36,236 bases of DNA from a virus. Shown here piece by piece: positions 21,029 through 29,028 of this stretch. Every line of letters starts with the position of its first letter. Within the stretch, counting starts at the first letter, position 1. The notes under the pieces were generated by a model. It was not told where the DNA came from. It was given only the letters and a program-made list of their open reading frames with translations, and did no database searches. The translations under genes were made by a program, and so were the position numbers. Where the stretch lies: IMG/VR virus record IMGVR_UViG_3300032668_000070, positions 1 to 36,236 of that record. One strand, written 5' to 3'.

Positions 21029-22519
21029 ATGACAGCCACCATCCCTTTTTCCCAAGTCGTCAACGTGGTGCCGTCGGTGCTTTCGGCTGGCGGTATTGCC
21101 GTGGATCTGAATGCGATCATGCTGACGCAAAACAGCCTGGCGCCCAACGGCTCCATGCTGACGTTCTCCAGCGCAGCCAACGTGGGCGCCTATTTCGGCC
21201 AGTCCAGCACTGAGTACGCCCTGGCGACCGTCTACTTCGCGGGCTTCAGCACGGGCACCAAGACCCCGGGCCAGCTCCAGTTCACGCGCTACCCAGAAGT
21301 GGCCATCGGCGCATTCCTCAATGGCGGCTCGATTGCGGCTTTGTCACTGACCGCACTGCAGGCGCTGACCGGCACGCTGATCGTGACCAGCAACGGCACC
21401 CAGTTCACCAGCGGCACCATCAATTTGTCGGGCGCCACCAGCCCGAGCGCAGCCGCCGCGCTGATCCAAGCAGCCTTCACGGCGCCCACTTTCACCGTGT
21501 CGTACAGCTCGATCACTGGTGGGTTCATCTTCACCAGCACCACCACTGGCGCCACCTCGACGCTGACCTATGCCACCGACACGCTGGCAACGGCCCTGCT
21601 CCTGACGCAGGCCACAGGCGCTTTGCTCAGCACCGGCGCAGCGGTTGCAACGCCATCCACCTTCATGGCATCCGTGCTGGCGCTGACCCAGAACTGGGCC
21701 ACGTTCATGACGGTGTGGGAATCTGTCCTGGCTGAGAAGGAGGCATTTGCCACCTGGTCAAACAGCCAAGGCCCGCGCTACCTGTACGTGTGCCAGGACA
21801 GCGACATCAACGCGCTGACGGCAAACAACACCGTGACGTTCGGCAACTTCCTGCAGACCGGGCAACTGGTGGGCACTTGCGCCATCTATGGCACGGCAAG
21901 CCACGCGGCCTTTGTCTGTGGCTACGCTGCATCGCTGGACTTCACCCGGCTCAATGGCCGCGCCACTGCCGCATTCAAGTCGCAGTCCGGCCTGGTCGCC
22001 CAGGTGACGAACCAGTCGAATTACTCCGCAGTGCTGAGCAATGGCTACAACACCTATGCGTACTTCGGCAGCAACAACCCGGCCAACAATGCCAACTGGT
22101 TCGGCCCGGGCTCCGTGTCTGGAACTTGGCTCTGGCTTGACAGTTACCTGAACCAGATCTGGCTCAACGCCAATTTGCAGCTGGCCATGGTCAACCTGCT
22201 GACCAGCGTCAACAGCATCCCCTACAACGCCCAGGGCTACGGCATGGTGTACGCGGCTGCCATGGGCCCAATTCAGGCGGCCCTCAACTTCGGCGCCATC
22301 CGGGCCGGTGTGGTTCTGTCGGCCAGCCAAATCGCCCAGATCCAGTACGCGCTCGGGTTTGATGCATCGGCTGCCATCACGGCGTCTGGCTTCTACCTGC
22401 AGATCACCCCGGCCACCGCCGTGACGCGCGCGGCCCGCCAGTCGCCCAGCTCCACGCTCTACTTCCAAGACGGCGAGTCGATTCAGCAAATCAATCTGGC
22501 CTCGATCACCATCCAATAA
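21029..22519 (+). CDS. Contractile tail sheath protein (DUF3383 family)
   Basis: This 496-residue protein of the DUF3383 type starts MTATIPFSQVVNVVPSVLSA and has NIGAYFG-like (NVGAYFGQSSTEYALATVYF) and SQGPRYLYVCQDSDI segments. DUF3383 proteins form the sheath of many myoviruses. The C-terminus has FYLQITPATAVTRAARQSPS and an IQQINLASITIQ strand, as expected for the tube-proximal arm that links subunits. CGGAG precedes the ATG. It is the strongest evidence that the particle is a contractile-tailed phage. Confidence 0.8.
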   Translation: MTATIPFSQVVNVVPSVLSAGGIAVDLNAIMLTQNSLAPNGSMLTFSSAANVGAYFGQSSTEYALATVYFAGFSTGTKTPGQLQFTRYPEVAIGAFLNGGSIAALSLTALQALTGTLIVTSNGTQFTSGTINLSGATSPSAAAALIQAAFTAPTFTVSYSSITGGFIFTSTTTGATSTLTYATDTLATALLLTQATGALLSTGAAVATPSTFMASVLALTQNWATFMTVWESVLAEKEAFATWSNSQGPRYLYVCQDSDINALTANNTVTFGNFLQTGQLVGTCAIYGTASHAAFVCGYAASLDFTRLNGRATAAFKSQSGLVAQVTNQSNYSAVLSNGYNTYAYFGSNNPANNANWFGPGSVSGTWLWLDSYLNQIWLNANLQLAMVNLLTSVNSIPYNAQGYGMVYAAAMGPIQAALNFGAIRAGVVLSASQIAQIQYALGFDASAAITASGFYLQITPATAVTRAARQSPSSTLYFQDGESIQQINLASITIQ

Positions 22520-22531
22520 GGACCGCCAAAA

Positions 22532-22966
22532 ATGTCTACTCTGACCTCCGCAAACTCGACGCTGGCACTCTCCATTGCTGGCATTTTCAGCGCCCCCCAG
22601 ATCATCGAGGGCTATGCCACAGACGACGCTTTCGAGACCGACAGCGTTCCCCAGTCCGAAGTGATGATGGGCGTGGACGGCAAGATGTCTGCCGGCAAGG
22701 TGTTCACGCCCTACAAGATGACCATCCACCTGCAGCCCACCAGCGCATCGATGGCCATGTTCGAGATCTGGCGCAACCAGCAAGACGCCCAAACGGACGT
22801 GTTCCGTGCTGACGGCACCATCTCCATCCCAAGCATCGGGCGCAACTACATCCTGAAGAAGGGCTACCTGACCGCAGCCCCGGCGTTCCCCAGCGCCAAG
22901 AAGCTGCTGTCCCCTGTTGCATTCGAAATCACATGGGAGCGGATCATTGCCGCTCCGACGATGTAA
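22532..22966 (+). CDS. Tail tube protein
   Basis: This 144-residue beta-rich protein directly follows the sheath gene, the usual tube position. EGYATDDAFETDSVPQSEV, a GVDGKMSAGKVFTPYKMTIH strand, SMAMFEIWRN and ALKLLSPVAFEITWE-like C-terminus (KKLLSPVAFEITWERII) match tube proteins of DUF3383-sheath phages. AAGGA precedes the ATG. The stop overlaps the next gene (TAATG). Confidence 0.7.
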   Translation: MSTLTSANSTLALSIAGIFSAPQIIEGYATDDAFETDSVPQSEVMMGVDGKMSAGKVFTPYKMTIHLQPTSASMAMFEIWRNQQDAQTDVFRADGTISIPSIGRNYILKKGYLTAAPAFPSAKKLLSPVAFEITWERIIAAPTM

Positions 22967-23430
22967 TGGCGCGCAAAGAAGTCACATTCACGGCCGAGGA
23001 TGGCCGGGATCAGGGCAAGAAGTACCTGGTCAAGGAAATGCCAGCCTCTCAGGCTGAGCGCTGGGCCATCCGTGTCATTCTGGCCATGGGCAAGGCTGGG
23101 ATTGAAATCCCCGAGTCGATTGCAGCCCAGGGCATGGCAGGCCTGGCCGCCGTCGGCCTGATTAACCTGCCGCGCATTCCCTTTGAGGACGCCGAGCCAC
23201 TGCTGGAAGAAATGATGGGCTGCGTGCAGCGCGTTGAAACGGCTGTGACTCGCGCCCTGGTGGAAGACGACATCGAGGAGGTCAGCACGCGGTTCAAGCT
23301 GCGCAAGGTGACCTTTGAACTGCACACTGGTTTTTTCGGCACCGCCGCCCCCTTGACTTCGGAGTCAGCAGGGCCAGCGGCGACAAAAGCCGGAAATACC
23401 TTGAATATCAAAATGCCCCGCAAACAATAG
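22966..23430 (+). CDS. Tail assembly chaperone, unshifted product (G-like)
   Basis: This 154-residue protein starts MARKEVTFTAEDGRDQGKKY at an ATG overlapping the tube stop. ASQAERWAIRVILAMGKAG, PFEDAEPLLEEMMGCVQRVE and the TRFKLRKVTFELHTGFF segment are typical of chaperones that coat the tape measure during tail assembly. The reading frame stops at a TAG (23428-23430), but a slippery heptamer within it produces a second, longer protein. The position between tube and tape measure is diagnostic. Confidence 0.75.
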   Translation: MARKEVTFTAEDGRDQGKKYLVKEMPASQAERWAIRVILAMGKAGIEIPESIAAQGMAGLAAVGLINLPRIPFEDAEPLLEEMMGCVQRVETAVTRALVEDDIEEVSTRFKLRKVTFELHTGFFGTAAPLTSESAGPAATKAGNTLNIKMPRKQ

Positions 23431-23546
23431 CCACCCTGGTTAGCAGTCGGCTGGCAACGCTCCACGAGCTCGACACCATTTATGGGGTTGAGGACATGTG
23501 GGTGTTGCTGGAGATTGCGGCGGTTGATCGGCACAACGCGAGATAA
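22966..23546 (+). CDS. Tail assembly chaperone, -1 frameshift product (GT-like)
   Basis: At 23331-23337 the heptamer T TTT TTC lies in frame (GGT TTT TTC). A -1 slip there leads into an open frame that ends in TAA at 23544-23546, three bases before the tape measure. The shifted part is about 69 residues (RHRRPLDFGVSRASG...) and contains ATLVSSRLATLHELDTIYGV and EDMWVLLEIAAVDRHNAR, a well-ordered helical domain typical of the second chaperone. The full product would be about 193 residues. Expression ratio and true slip position are not shown by sequence. Confidence 0.7.
23331..23337 (+). promoter_or_regulatory. Programmed -1 frameshift slippery site
   Basis: TTTTTTC is a canonical X-XXY-YYZ heptamer, read in frame as T TTT TTC. 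It lies at codons 122-124 of the first chaperone and the -1 frame downstream is open for 207 bases. Both features are expected of the conserved lambda-type G/GT mechanism. No stimulatory stem-loop was worked out. Confidence 0.7.
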
Positions 23547-23548
23547 AT

Positions 23549-25012
23549 ATGGCAACCGTGATTGACAGCCTGCTGATCGAATTGGGCCTTGATGCCTCGA
23601 AGTACACCGTTGGGCAAAAGAAGGCAATCGACGACCTCCGCAAGTTCGATGACTTAAACGCGAAGTCAAACAAGGCCTCGACGAAGGGTGCGAAGGAATT
23701 CGACCTCAACCTGGGCAAGGTCCGCAATTCGCTGATTGCCATCGGCTCGGCGATTGTGGGGGTGAGTGGGTTCAAAGAGTTTGCGAACCAGATGATCTTT
23801 GGCAATGCGGCGCTCGGGCGCACGTCCGCCATGCTGGGCATGAATGCGCGTGACCTGGATGCATGGGGCAAAGCAGCAGAAGCATTTGGTGGCGACTCCA
23901 AAGGGGTGCAGGCATCACTGCAAAACCTCGAAGGTGGCTTGGCCAAGTACGCACTAGGGCAGGGCGGCGAGGAAGTCGTTAATGGCCTGGCGCGCCTGGG
24001 TGTGCAGGCGCACGATGGCAAAGTCAACCTGATTGAACTTGGCACCGCCTTAAAGCGGATCAAGGACACCATGGGCGCACAAACTGCGCTGACCCTTGGG
24101 TCATCGATAGGGCTGGATCAAGGGACGCTGCAAATGCTGCTGGAAGGCGGCGGAGCCCTGCAGGTTTTGCATGACAAGTTCTACGACTTGTCCGGGGTTA
24201 CAGATCAGAACATCAAAGACGCCCAGGAGCTAACGAAGCAGTGGGCCGAGATGAGGCAGTCCGGCAGTGCATTGGCGCAAACCCTGATGACCGCGCTGTC
24301 ACCCGCTATGAAGTCTGTGATGGACACGGCCACAGAGGCGCTGCAGCCCGAGTTCATGGGCGGCTGGATGGCAACCATCATGGCGAGATTCGGAAGCAAG
24401 GACGCGCAGGACGCTCTGGACGCGCACCTAAACCCATCCAATCCGGCGTACAAGCAGCTTCACCCACAGGCAGCGGCAAAGTCTGCAGGTGGAGCTGGCG
24501 GCAACATGCCGCGCAACATGCGCAACAACAACCCCGGGAATATTGAATTCGGGGACTTTGCGCGCAAGCATGGCGCCACCGGCAGCGATGGCAGGTTTGC
24601 CATTTTCCCAAGCCTGAAGGCCGGCCAGGATGCTCAAGCATCGCTGCTCATGTCCTATATGGCAGGGGGAAACAACACCATCTCCAAGATCGTCAGCAAG
24701 TGGGCGCCCAGCGGGGAAAACAACACTGGCTCCTACATCTCCCATGTCTCACGCCTCACCGGCATTGACCGCGATACGGTGCTGGGTCAGTCGGATCTGA
24801 TGAAGGTGCGAGAGGCCATGGCGGTTCATGAGGGAATGGTGGGGGCGCGCAATTCGGCAGCCTCTGGCGCTGGCGGCAACACCTCCACGGTATCCATCCA
24901 GACGGTGAATGTGAACAAGGGCGCAGTTGACTCGAATGGCAATGTGAATGGCATTGATGCCGCACTGAACCACAACGCTCTGATCAATTACAGCCTGACG
25001 GCGAACCAATAA
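23549..25012 (+). CDS. Tape measure protein with lytic-transglycosylase-like domain
   Basis: This 487-residue protein starts MATVIDSLLIELGLDASKYT and runs through helical tape-measure sequence (NLGKVRNSLIAIGSAIVGV and other hydrophobic segments). At about residues 320-435 it has NMRNNNPGNIEFGDF, GRFAIFPSLKAGQDAQASLL and TISKIVSKWAPSGENNTGSY, a structural-protein P5-like lysozyme/transglycosylase domain that would thin peptidoglycan during DNA entry. A Ser/Gly/Thr linker and a short C-terminus follow. It is short for a tape measure; by the usual rule of about 0.15 nm per residue the tail would be about 70 nm. The gene follows the chaperone pair by three bases. Confidence 0.75.
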   Translation: MATVIDSLLIELGLDASKYTVGQKKAIDDLRKFDDLNAKSNKASTKGAKEFDLNLGKVRNSLIAIGSAIVGVSGFKEFANQMIFGNAALGRTSAMLGMNARDLDAWGKAAEAFGGDSKGVQASLQNLEGGLAKYALGQGGEEVVNGLARLGVQAHDGKVNLIELGTALKRIKDTMGAQTALTLGSSIGLDQGTLQMLLEGGGALQVLHDKFYDLSGVTDQNIKDAQELTKQWAEMRQSGSALAQTLMTALSPAMKSVMDTATEALQPEFMGGWMATIMARFGSKDAQDALDAHLNPSNPAYKQLHPQAAAKSAGGAGGNMPRNMRNNNPGNIEFGDFARKHGATGSDGRFAIFPSLKAGQDAQASLLMSYMAGGNNTISKIVSKWAPSGENNTGSYISHVSRLTGIDRDTVLGQSDLMKVREAMAVHEGMVGARNSAASGAGGNTSTVSIQTVNVNKGAVDSNGNVNGIDAALNHNALINYSLTANQ

Positions 25013-25650
25013 TGCCCCTCATCCCATTCCCTGACGTTCCGCAGCTGCCAGGTGTGCCATCCCTGCAAAGTTTGGCCAACAGCCTGTTTGGGGCGAGCGG
25101 CGGTCAGGACTATACGCAGCAGCTGCAGGACTCCTCCACGGTGACGGATGTTCCGCAGTGGCAAATAACGGACACGAACGGGGCGCCGATCCTTATCCCG
25201 GACAGCGTGGTGGAGTTTGAATATCGGGGCGAGCAGAAGATAGCCGCCTATCCGGTGGAGCAAGGTGGATTCAGCAGCTACAACAAGGTGGCATCGCCCT
25301 TTGATGCGCGGCTGACCTGCACATGCTCTGGTAATGAAGGCATGAGCAAACAGGGGTTTTTGGCTGCCATTGATGTGCTACTCAATGGATTGCAGCTGTG
25401 CTCCATCGTGACGCCCGACGCCACATACCAGCCGGTGAACCTGTTCCATGCAGACTACCGGCGCGAGTCGCGCCAAGGTGTATCGCTGATCGTGGTCCAG
25501 CTGTGGTTCCAAGAGATTCGGCAAACGGCCAAGTCAATCGCAGCCACTGCGCAACCCGATGGCAGTGACCCGGTCAATCAGGGGCAGGTGAGCACAGTCA
25601 ACCCAACGGCATCGCAGGCCGCAGCAGTCAACCAGGCGCCAATTCAATGA
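25012..25650 (+). CDS. Baseplate protein upstream of the hub
   Basis: This 212-residue protein starts with a Pro-rich segment (MPLIPFPDVPQLPGVPSLQS) and then a beta-rich core with DSVVEFEYRGEQKIAAYPVE and GGFSSYNKVASPFDARLTCT. That core is the pattern of proteins that join the tape measure/tube tip to the baseplate hub. The C-terminus is Ala/Gln-rich. The ATG at 25012 overlaps the tape-measure stop (TAATG). A specific orthologue cannot be named from sequence alone. Confidence 0.6.
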   Translation: MPLIPFPDVPQLPGVPSLQSLANSLFGASGGQDYTQQLQDSSTVTDVPQWQITDTNGAPILIPDSVVEFEYRGEQKIAAYPVEQGGFSSYNKVASPFDARLTCTCSGNEGMSKQGFLAAIDVLLNGLQLCSIVTPDATYQPVNLFHADYRRESRQGVSLIVVQLWFQEIRQTAKSIAATAQPDGSDPVNQGQVSTVNPTASQAAAVNQAPIQ

Positions 25651-25940
25651 CCGTCCAGATTGTCACCATCAGCGCAATACCTGCGCAGACCTTCAGCGTC
25701 TCGCTGGGCGGCCAGCAATGCACTGTCAGCATCTACCAAAAGAGCATCGGGCTCTTCATGGACCTGGCGGTGGACGGCAATCAAATCCTGACTGCCATGC
25801 TTTGCCTTGATCGCGTCGGCCTGGTGCGGTTCGCCTACCTGGGCTTTGCTGGCCAACTGGCATTCGTGGACACCGCAGGGTACAGCGACCCGTATTACAC
25901 CGGCCTGGGCAGCCGCTACATCCTGACGTACACCACATGA
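25647..25940 (+). CDS. Small baseplate plug protein (DUF6983-like)
   Basis: This 97-residue beta-rich protein has MTVQIVTISAIPAQTFSVSL, then GGQQCTVSIYQKSIGLFMDL and LDRVGLVRFAYLGFAGQLAF, with a C-terminal DPYYTGLGSRYILTYTT. The pattern fits baseplate plug proteins that sit between the hub and the tape measure. It begins in an ATGA overlap with the preceding gene and ends in another (ATGA) with the hub gene. Confidence 0.65.
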   Translation: MTVQIVTISAIPAQTFSVSLGGQQCTVSIYQKSIGLFMDLAVDGNQILTAMLCLDRVGLVRFAYLGFAGQLAFVDTAGYSDPYYTGLGSRYILTYTT

Positions 25941-26785
25941 CCTTCGCGCAGCGCCAGATCAATTTGCAATTCAGTGATGCGAGCGGCACAACGTCGCTTG
26001 AGGGCCTGCGTTGCCACGCTGTGATTCAGAAGTATGGTGGAGCAAATACTTCGGATCATTTGGAGCTTCGGGTATGGGGAATGTCGCTCAACCTGATGAA
26101 CCAGTTTTCATCGATAGGGATGAACGCAGCATTGTTGAACACGCGGGTGGTCACGGTGTACGCCGGCACGATTGGAAAGGCCATCGCAAACGTCTTTCAG
26201 GGAAATATCTCGCGCTCCTACATTGACTTCAGCTCAGCGCCCGATGTTTGCTTTGTCGTGTCCGCTGCGACGGCGCTGATTGACCGGGTGATTGCTGTGG
26301 CACCAAACAGCTACCCAGGCGCATCGGATGCGGGCGTCTTGATCTCCAATCTGGGCGCATCTGCTGGCTTCACGACAGTCAACAACGGCGCGCATGGGAT
26401 TGTGACCAATCAGTACGTGAGCGGCAGTGTGATTAACCAGATTGAGACCATCGCCCGGGCCGCTGCAATCCCCTTGCGGTTTGAGGGAAAGACCATTTAC
26501 ATCTGGTCGAATGCAGCATACAGAGACCCCGTCTATATCGACCTTGGCCCGGATTCTGGCCTGGTGGGCTACCCCAGCTACTGGGAGTCCGGGTTCATCG
26601 TCAAGAGCGAATTCAACAACATGATCCAGATCGGCCGACGGATCAACCTGAAAAGCGCCATCCCGAAGTCAAACGGAACTTGGCCGGTTCACGGCGCAAC
26701 GCATGAACTCGCGACCCTGATGCCAGACGGCCCCTGGTTCACAACAGCAAAACTGGCCGCAGCCGCATATGTCTCAAGCAACTAG
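25937..26785 (+). CDS. Baseplate hub protein (gp44/gpD-like)
   Basis: This 282-residue protein has an N-terminal beta region (RQINLQFSDASGTTSLEGLR, LELRVWGMSLNLMNQFSSIG) and a C-terminal WESGFIVKSEFNNMIQIGRR region. Hub proteins of the gpD/gp44 group bind the spike and the tube. NVFQGNISRSYIDFSSAPDV resembles the conserved beta-barrel joint in these proteins. The context (tape measure, plug, hub, spike) is the standard order. It overlaps the spike gene by 17 bases. Confidence 0.65.
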   Translation: MTFAQRQINLQFSDASGTTSLEGLRCHAVIQKYGGANTSDHLELRVWGMSLNLMNQFSSIGMNAALLNTRVVTVYAGTIGKAIANVFQGNISRSYIDFSSAPDVCFVVSAATALIDRVIAVAPNSYPGASDAGVLISNLGASAGFTTVNNGAHGIVTNQYVSGSVINQIETIARAAAIPLRFEGKTIYIWSNAAYRDPVYIDLGPDSGLVGYPSYWESGFIVKSEFNNMIQIGRRINLKSAIPKSNGTWPVHGATHELATLMPDGPWFTTAKLAAAAYVSSN

Positions 26786-27512
26786 CACCCTCTCGAATAT
26801 GACTCCTGGCGATGCCGGGAGCGAGTTGGGCAGGATTCAATTCATGATGCGCGCGGTGCTGTCAGGCCTGCGCACAGCCATCCCCGTGCGAGTGATGGCG
26901 GTCACCAACAGCGGCGGCGTGTCACCGATTGGGATGGTTGATGTGCTTCCACTGGTAAGCGCAATGGATGCCAACAGAAGTGTCATGCCTCACAAGACTG
27001 TGTACGGCGTGCCCTATGGCCGGATTCAAGGCGGAGCTAACGCGGTGATTCTTGACCCGCAGGTAGGCGACATCGGCATAGCGACCGTGTGCGACAGGGA
27101 CATTACCGGGGTGAAGGCAACTGGCGGCGTAAGCGCGCCGAGCACCACCCGCAAGCACGACATGAGCGACATGGTTTACCTGATGTCGATCATTGGCGCA
27201 GCTCCTACGCAGTTCATCGAATTCAACGCGGGCGGCATCACGGTCACTTCACCCAATGCGGTGACCGTAAACGCAGCAAGCGCAACGGTGAATGCGCCAA
27301 CGACGATCAACGGCACTCTGCATGTCACCGGGGCGATTACCGCTGACAGCACGCTGACTGTGACGGGCGCCATAACGGGCGCATCGACCATCGGCGCAGC
27401 TGGAGACATCACAGGCGCCGGCGGCGCTCACAGCCTTTCCGGACATCACCACGCGGTCACGGGCGTGCAGTCTGGATCGTCATCAATCAATACCGGCAGC
27501 ACGGTCGGCTAA
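26769..27512 (+). CDS. Baseplate spike (gp138/gpV-like)
   Basis: This 247-residue protein has an N-terminal OB-like part (PVRVMAVTNSGGVSPIGMVD, ILDPQVGDIGIATVCDRDIT), followed by a beta-helix of short repeats (VTVNAASATVNAPTTINGTL, LTVTGAITGASTIGAAGDIT). The tip GGAHSLSGHHHAVTG contains the HxH motif that coordinates iron in P2 gpV and related spikes. It pierces the outer membrane as the sheath contracts. Start at 26769 within the hub gene, a normal overlap for this block. Confidence 0.75.
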   Translation: MSQATSTLSNMTPGDAGSELGRIQFMMRAVLSGLRTAIPVRVMAVTNSGGVSPIGMVDVLPLVSAMDANRSVMPHKTVYGVPYGRIQGGANAVILDPQVGDIGIATVCDRDITGVKATGGVSAPSTTRKHDMSDMVYLMSIIGAAPTQFIEFNAGGITVTSPNAVTVNAASATVNAPTTINGTLHVTGAITADSTLTVTGAITGASTIGAAGDITGAGGAHSLSGHHHAVTGVQSGSSSINTGSTVG

Positions 27513-27527
27513 TTTCAGGAAAAAGCA

Positions 27528-28502
27528 ATGACGCAATACACGAACATCGTCTCCGTTCCGGCTGGAGTCTGGACCAATATCGGCGCAGCCCCTGCAGTGG
27601 TGCAGTTGGCCGGCATCGTTCCGGTGCAGATCATCGCCGCAGACACCCAGCCATCTGGCACGCAGGGCTATGCGCTGGCGAACAATGGAATCTCCCCGCC
27701 ACGGCTGCCGGTGACGATAGCCACGACACTCTGGGCATTCGTCCCGGCTGGAACGCCCGCTGGCTCGGTGGTGGTTCAAAGCCTTCCATCAGTGGCAAAC
27801 CCGCTGGCGATCTTTGATGCATACCTGCAGCCTCAGGTTTTGACTTGGACCAGCGGCACCTCCTTGAACACGGCGATGACCTTGAATACGCAGGGCATGG
27901 ACTCCGTGGCATTGACCATCCAGACCTCTGGGTCGATCACCGCGGGCGCTGTGACATTTGAAGTTTATGACGGCGCCAATTGGGTGGCAATCAAGTGCGC
28001 GCGCGAGACCAGTTACAACACCGACAGCGTTTACAGCATGATCGGAACGACGACGGTCATTCAAGGCTGGACCGTGCCGGCGGCCGCATTCCCGCAGTGC
28101 CGTGTTCGACTGTCGACGGCCATCGTTGGCGCTGGATCGGCGCTGGTCACTGGAATTGTGTCGAGTGCGCCAGACGTGTCAATTACCACCACTGGCCTGG
28201 ATCCGCTGCAGGCAATGCACCCAGGTGTTTTGACTCTGCAGGCACAACAAGTGCTGGCGGTCGGAGCATCAAGCGCGCAATCCGCAGTGGTCCAGGCAAA
28301 CACCAATCGTGTGACCTTGGCAAGCACCACAGGCTGCTGGGTGGCATTCGGCACGAGCCCGACAGCATCTGCTGCAGCTGGAAGCATTTATGTACCACCC
28401 AATGTGGCGATGCCTCCGATTTCCGTTCAAAGCGGCGTGACCAAGATTGCGGTCATCCAAGCCAGCGCAGCAGGGACCTTGTCCATCATCGAGAGCCTGT
28501 AG
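27528..28502 (+). CDS. Tail/baseplate-associated protein of unknown family
   Basis: This 324-residue protein starts MTQYTNIVSVPAGVWTNIGA and has low-complexity, Ala/Thr/Val-rich beta sequence. Segments such as VSSAPDVSITTTGLDPLQAM, and an N-terminal GVWTNIGAAPAVVQLAGIVP, suggest small jelly-roll-like domains as in receptor-binding or trimming proteins. It sits between the spike and the baseplate wedge genes, where most Mu-like modules have nothing, so it may be an inserted adhesion or decoration gene. CAGGA precedes the ATG. No enzymatic motif is visible. Confidence 0.5.
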   Translation: MTQYTNIVSVPAGVWTNIGAAPAVVQLAGIVPVQIIAADTQPSGTQGYALANNGISPPRLPVTIATTLWAFVPAGTPAGSVVVQSLPSVANPLAIFDAYLQPQVLTWTSGTSLNTAMTLNTQGMDSVALTIQTSGSITAGAVTFEVYDGANWVAIKCARETSYNTDSVYSMIGTTTVIQGWTVPAAAFPQCRVRLSTAIVGAGSALVTGIVSSAPDVSITTTGLDPLQAMHPGVLTLQAQQVLAVGASSAQSAVVQANTNRVTLASTTGCWVAFGTSPTASAAAGSIYVPPNVAMPPISVQSGVTKIAVIQASAAGTLSIIESL

Positions 28503-28506
28503 CTGA

Positions 28507-28635
28507 GCAGAGCCCATATTTGGAGCTGCCATTGCCGCTCTAGCGGCCATCATCTACGCAGGCGGTGAGTTTCTAATCGAACGCATCTGGAATCTGATTG
28601 CTCGTCTGTTTTCTCGCAAGCCCAAGGGCAAATAG
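28507..28635 (+). pseudogene. Small membrane-protein reading frame without a normal start
   Basis: A frame bounded by TGA (28504-28506) and TAG (28633-28635) encodes EPIFGAAIAALAAIIYAGGE and then FLIERIWNLIARLFSRKPKGK: one transmembrane segment followed by a basic tail, the shape of a small holin-like or membrane protein. It has no ATG, GTG or TTG; ATA at 28516 or ATT at 28531 would be needed. Either the start has been lost or the frame is used in an unusual way. Confidence 0.35.
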
Positions 28636-28659
28636 CGCCTATTGTCCGATCGGAGTTCC

Positions 28660-29028
28660 ATGGCGATAAATCAAAACACTCTGCTGCTCGACCAGGCAGC
28701 ATGGGACCTGGTGCTTGATACATCGGGAAATATTGCACTGGCCGGCGCACCCTATAGCGTGGCCCAGGACGTCGCCAGTGCCGTTCGAACATTCTTGGGC
28801 GAGTGCTGGTACGACACCAGCCAGGGCATGCCCTACTGGCAGCAAATCATGGGCCAGTACCCACCACTGTCTTTCGTGCGCCAAAAGATCATTGATGTCG
28901 CAATGACGGTGCCAAACGTCACAAGCGCGACGGTGATCTTCACCAGCTTTTCTGGCCGCCAGCTCGATGGGCAAATCCAAGTCATCGACAGCGACGGCAA
29001 TACCAACAACATCGGATTCAACGGATGA
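28660..29028 (+). CDS. Baseplate wedge protein (gp46/GPW-gp25-like)
   Basis: This 122-residue protein begins MAINQNTLLLDQAAWDLVLD and has VAQDVASAVRTFLGECWYDT and LSFVRQKIIDVAMTVPNVTS, the pattern of Mu gp46/T4 gp25-like wedge proteins. ATG 28660 follows GGAG; the TTG at 28642 is less likely. The stop overlaps the J-like gene (ATGA), which is its usual partner. Confidence 0.75.
   Translation: MAINQNTLLLDQAAWDLVLDTSGNIALAGAPYSVAQDVASAVRTFLGECWYDTSQGMPYWQQIMGQYPPLSFVRQKIIDVAMTVPNVTSATVIFTSFSGRQLDGQIQVIDSDGNTNNIGFNG

Noticed and set aside
21758-22792. 344-residue minus-strand frame opposite the sheath and tube genes
   Set aside because: It spans two plus-strand structural genes and is rich in Gly/His/Val/Arg as expected for a GC shadow; no start context supports it.
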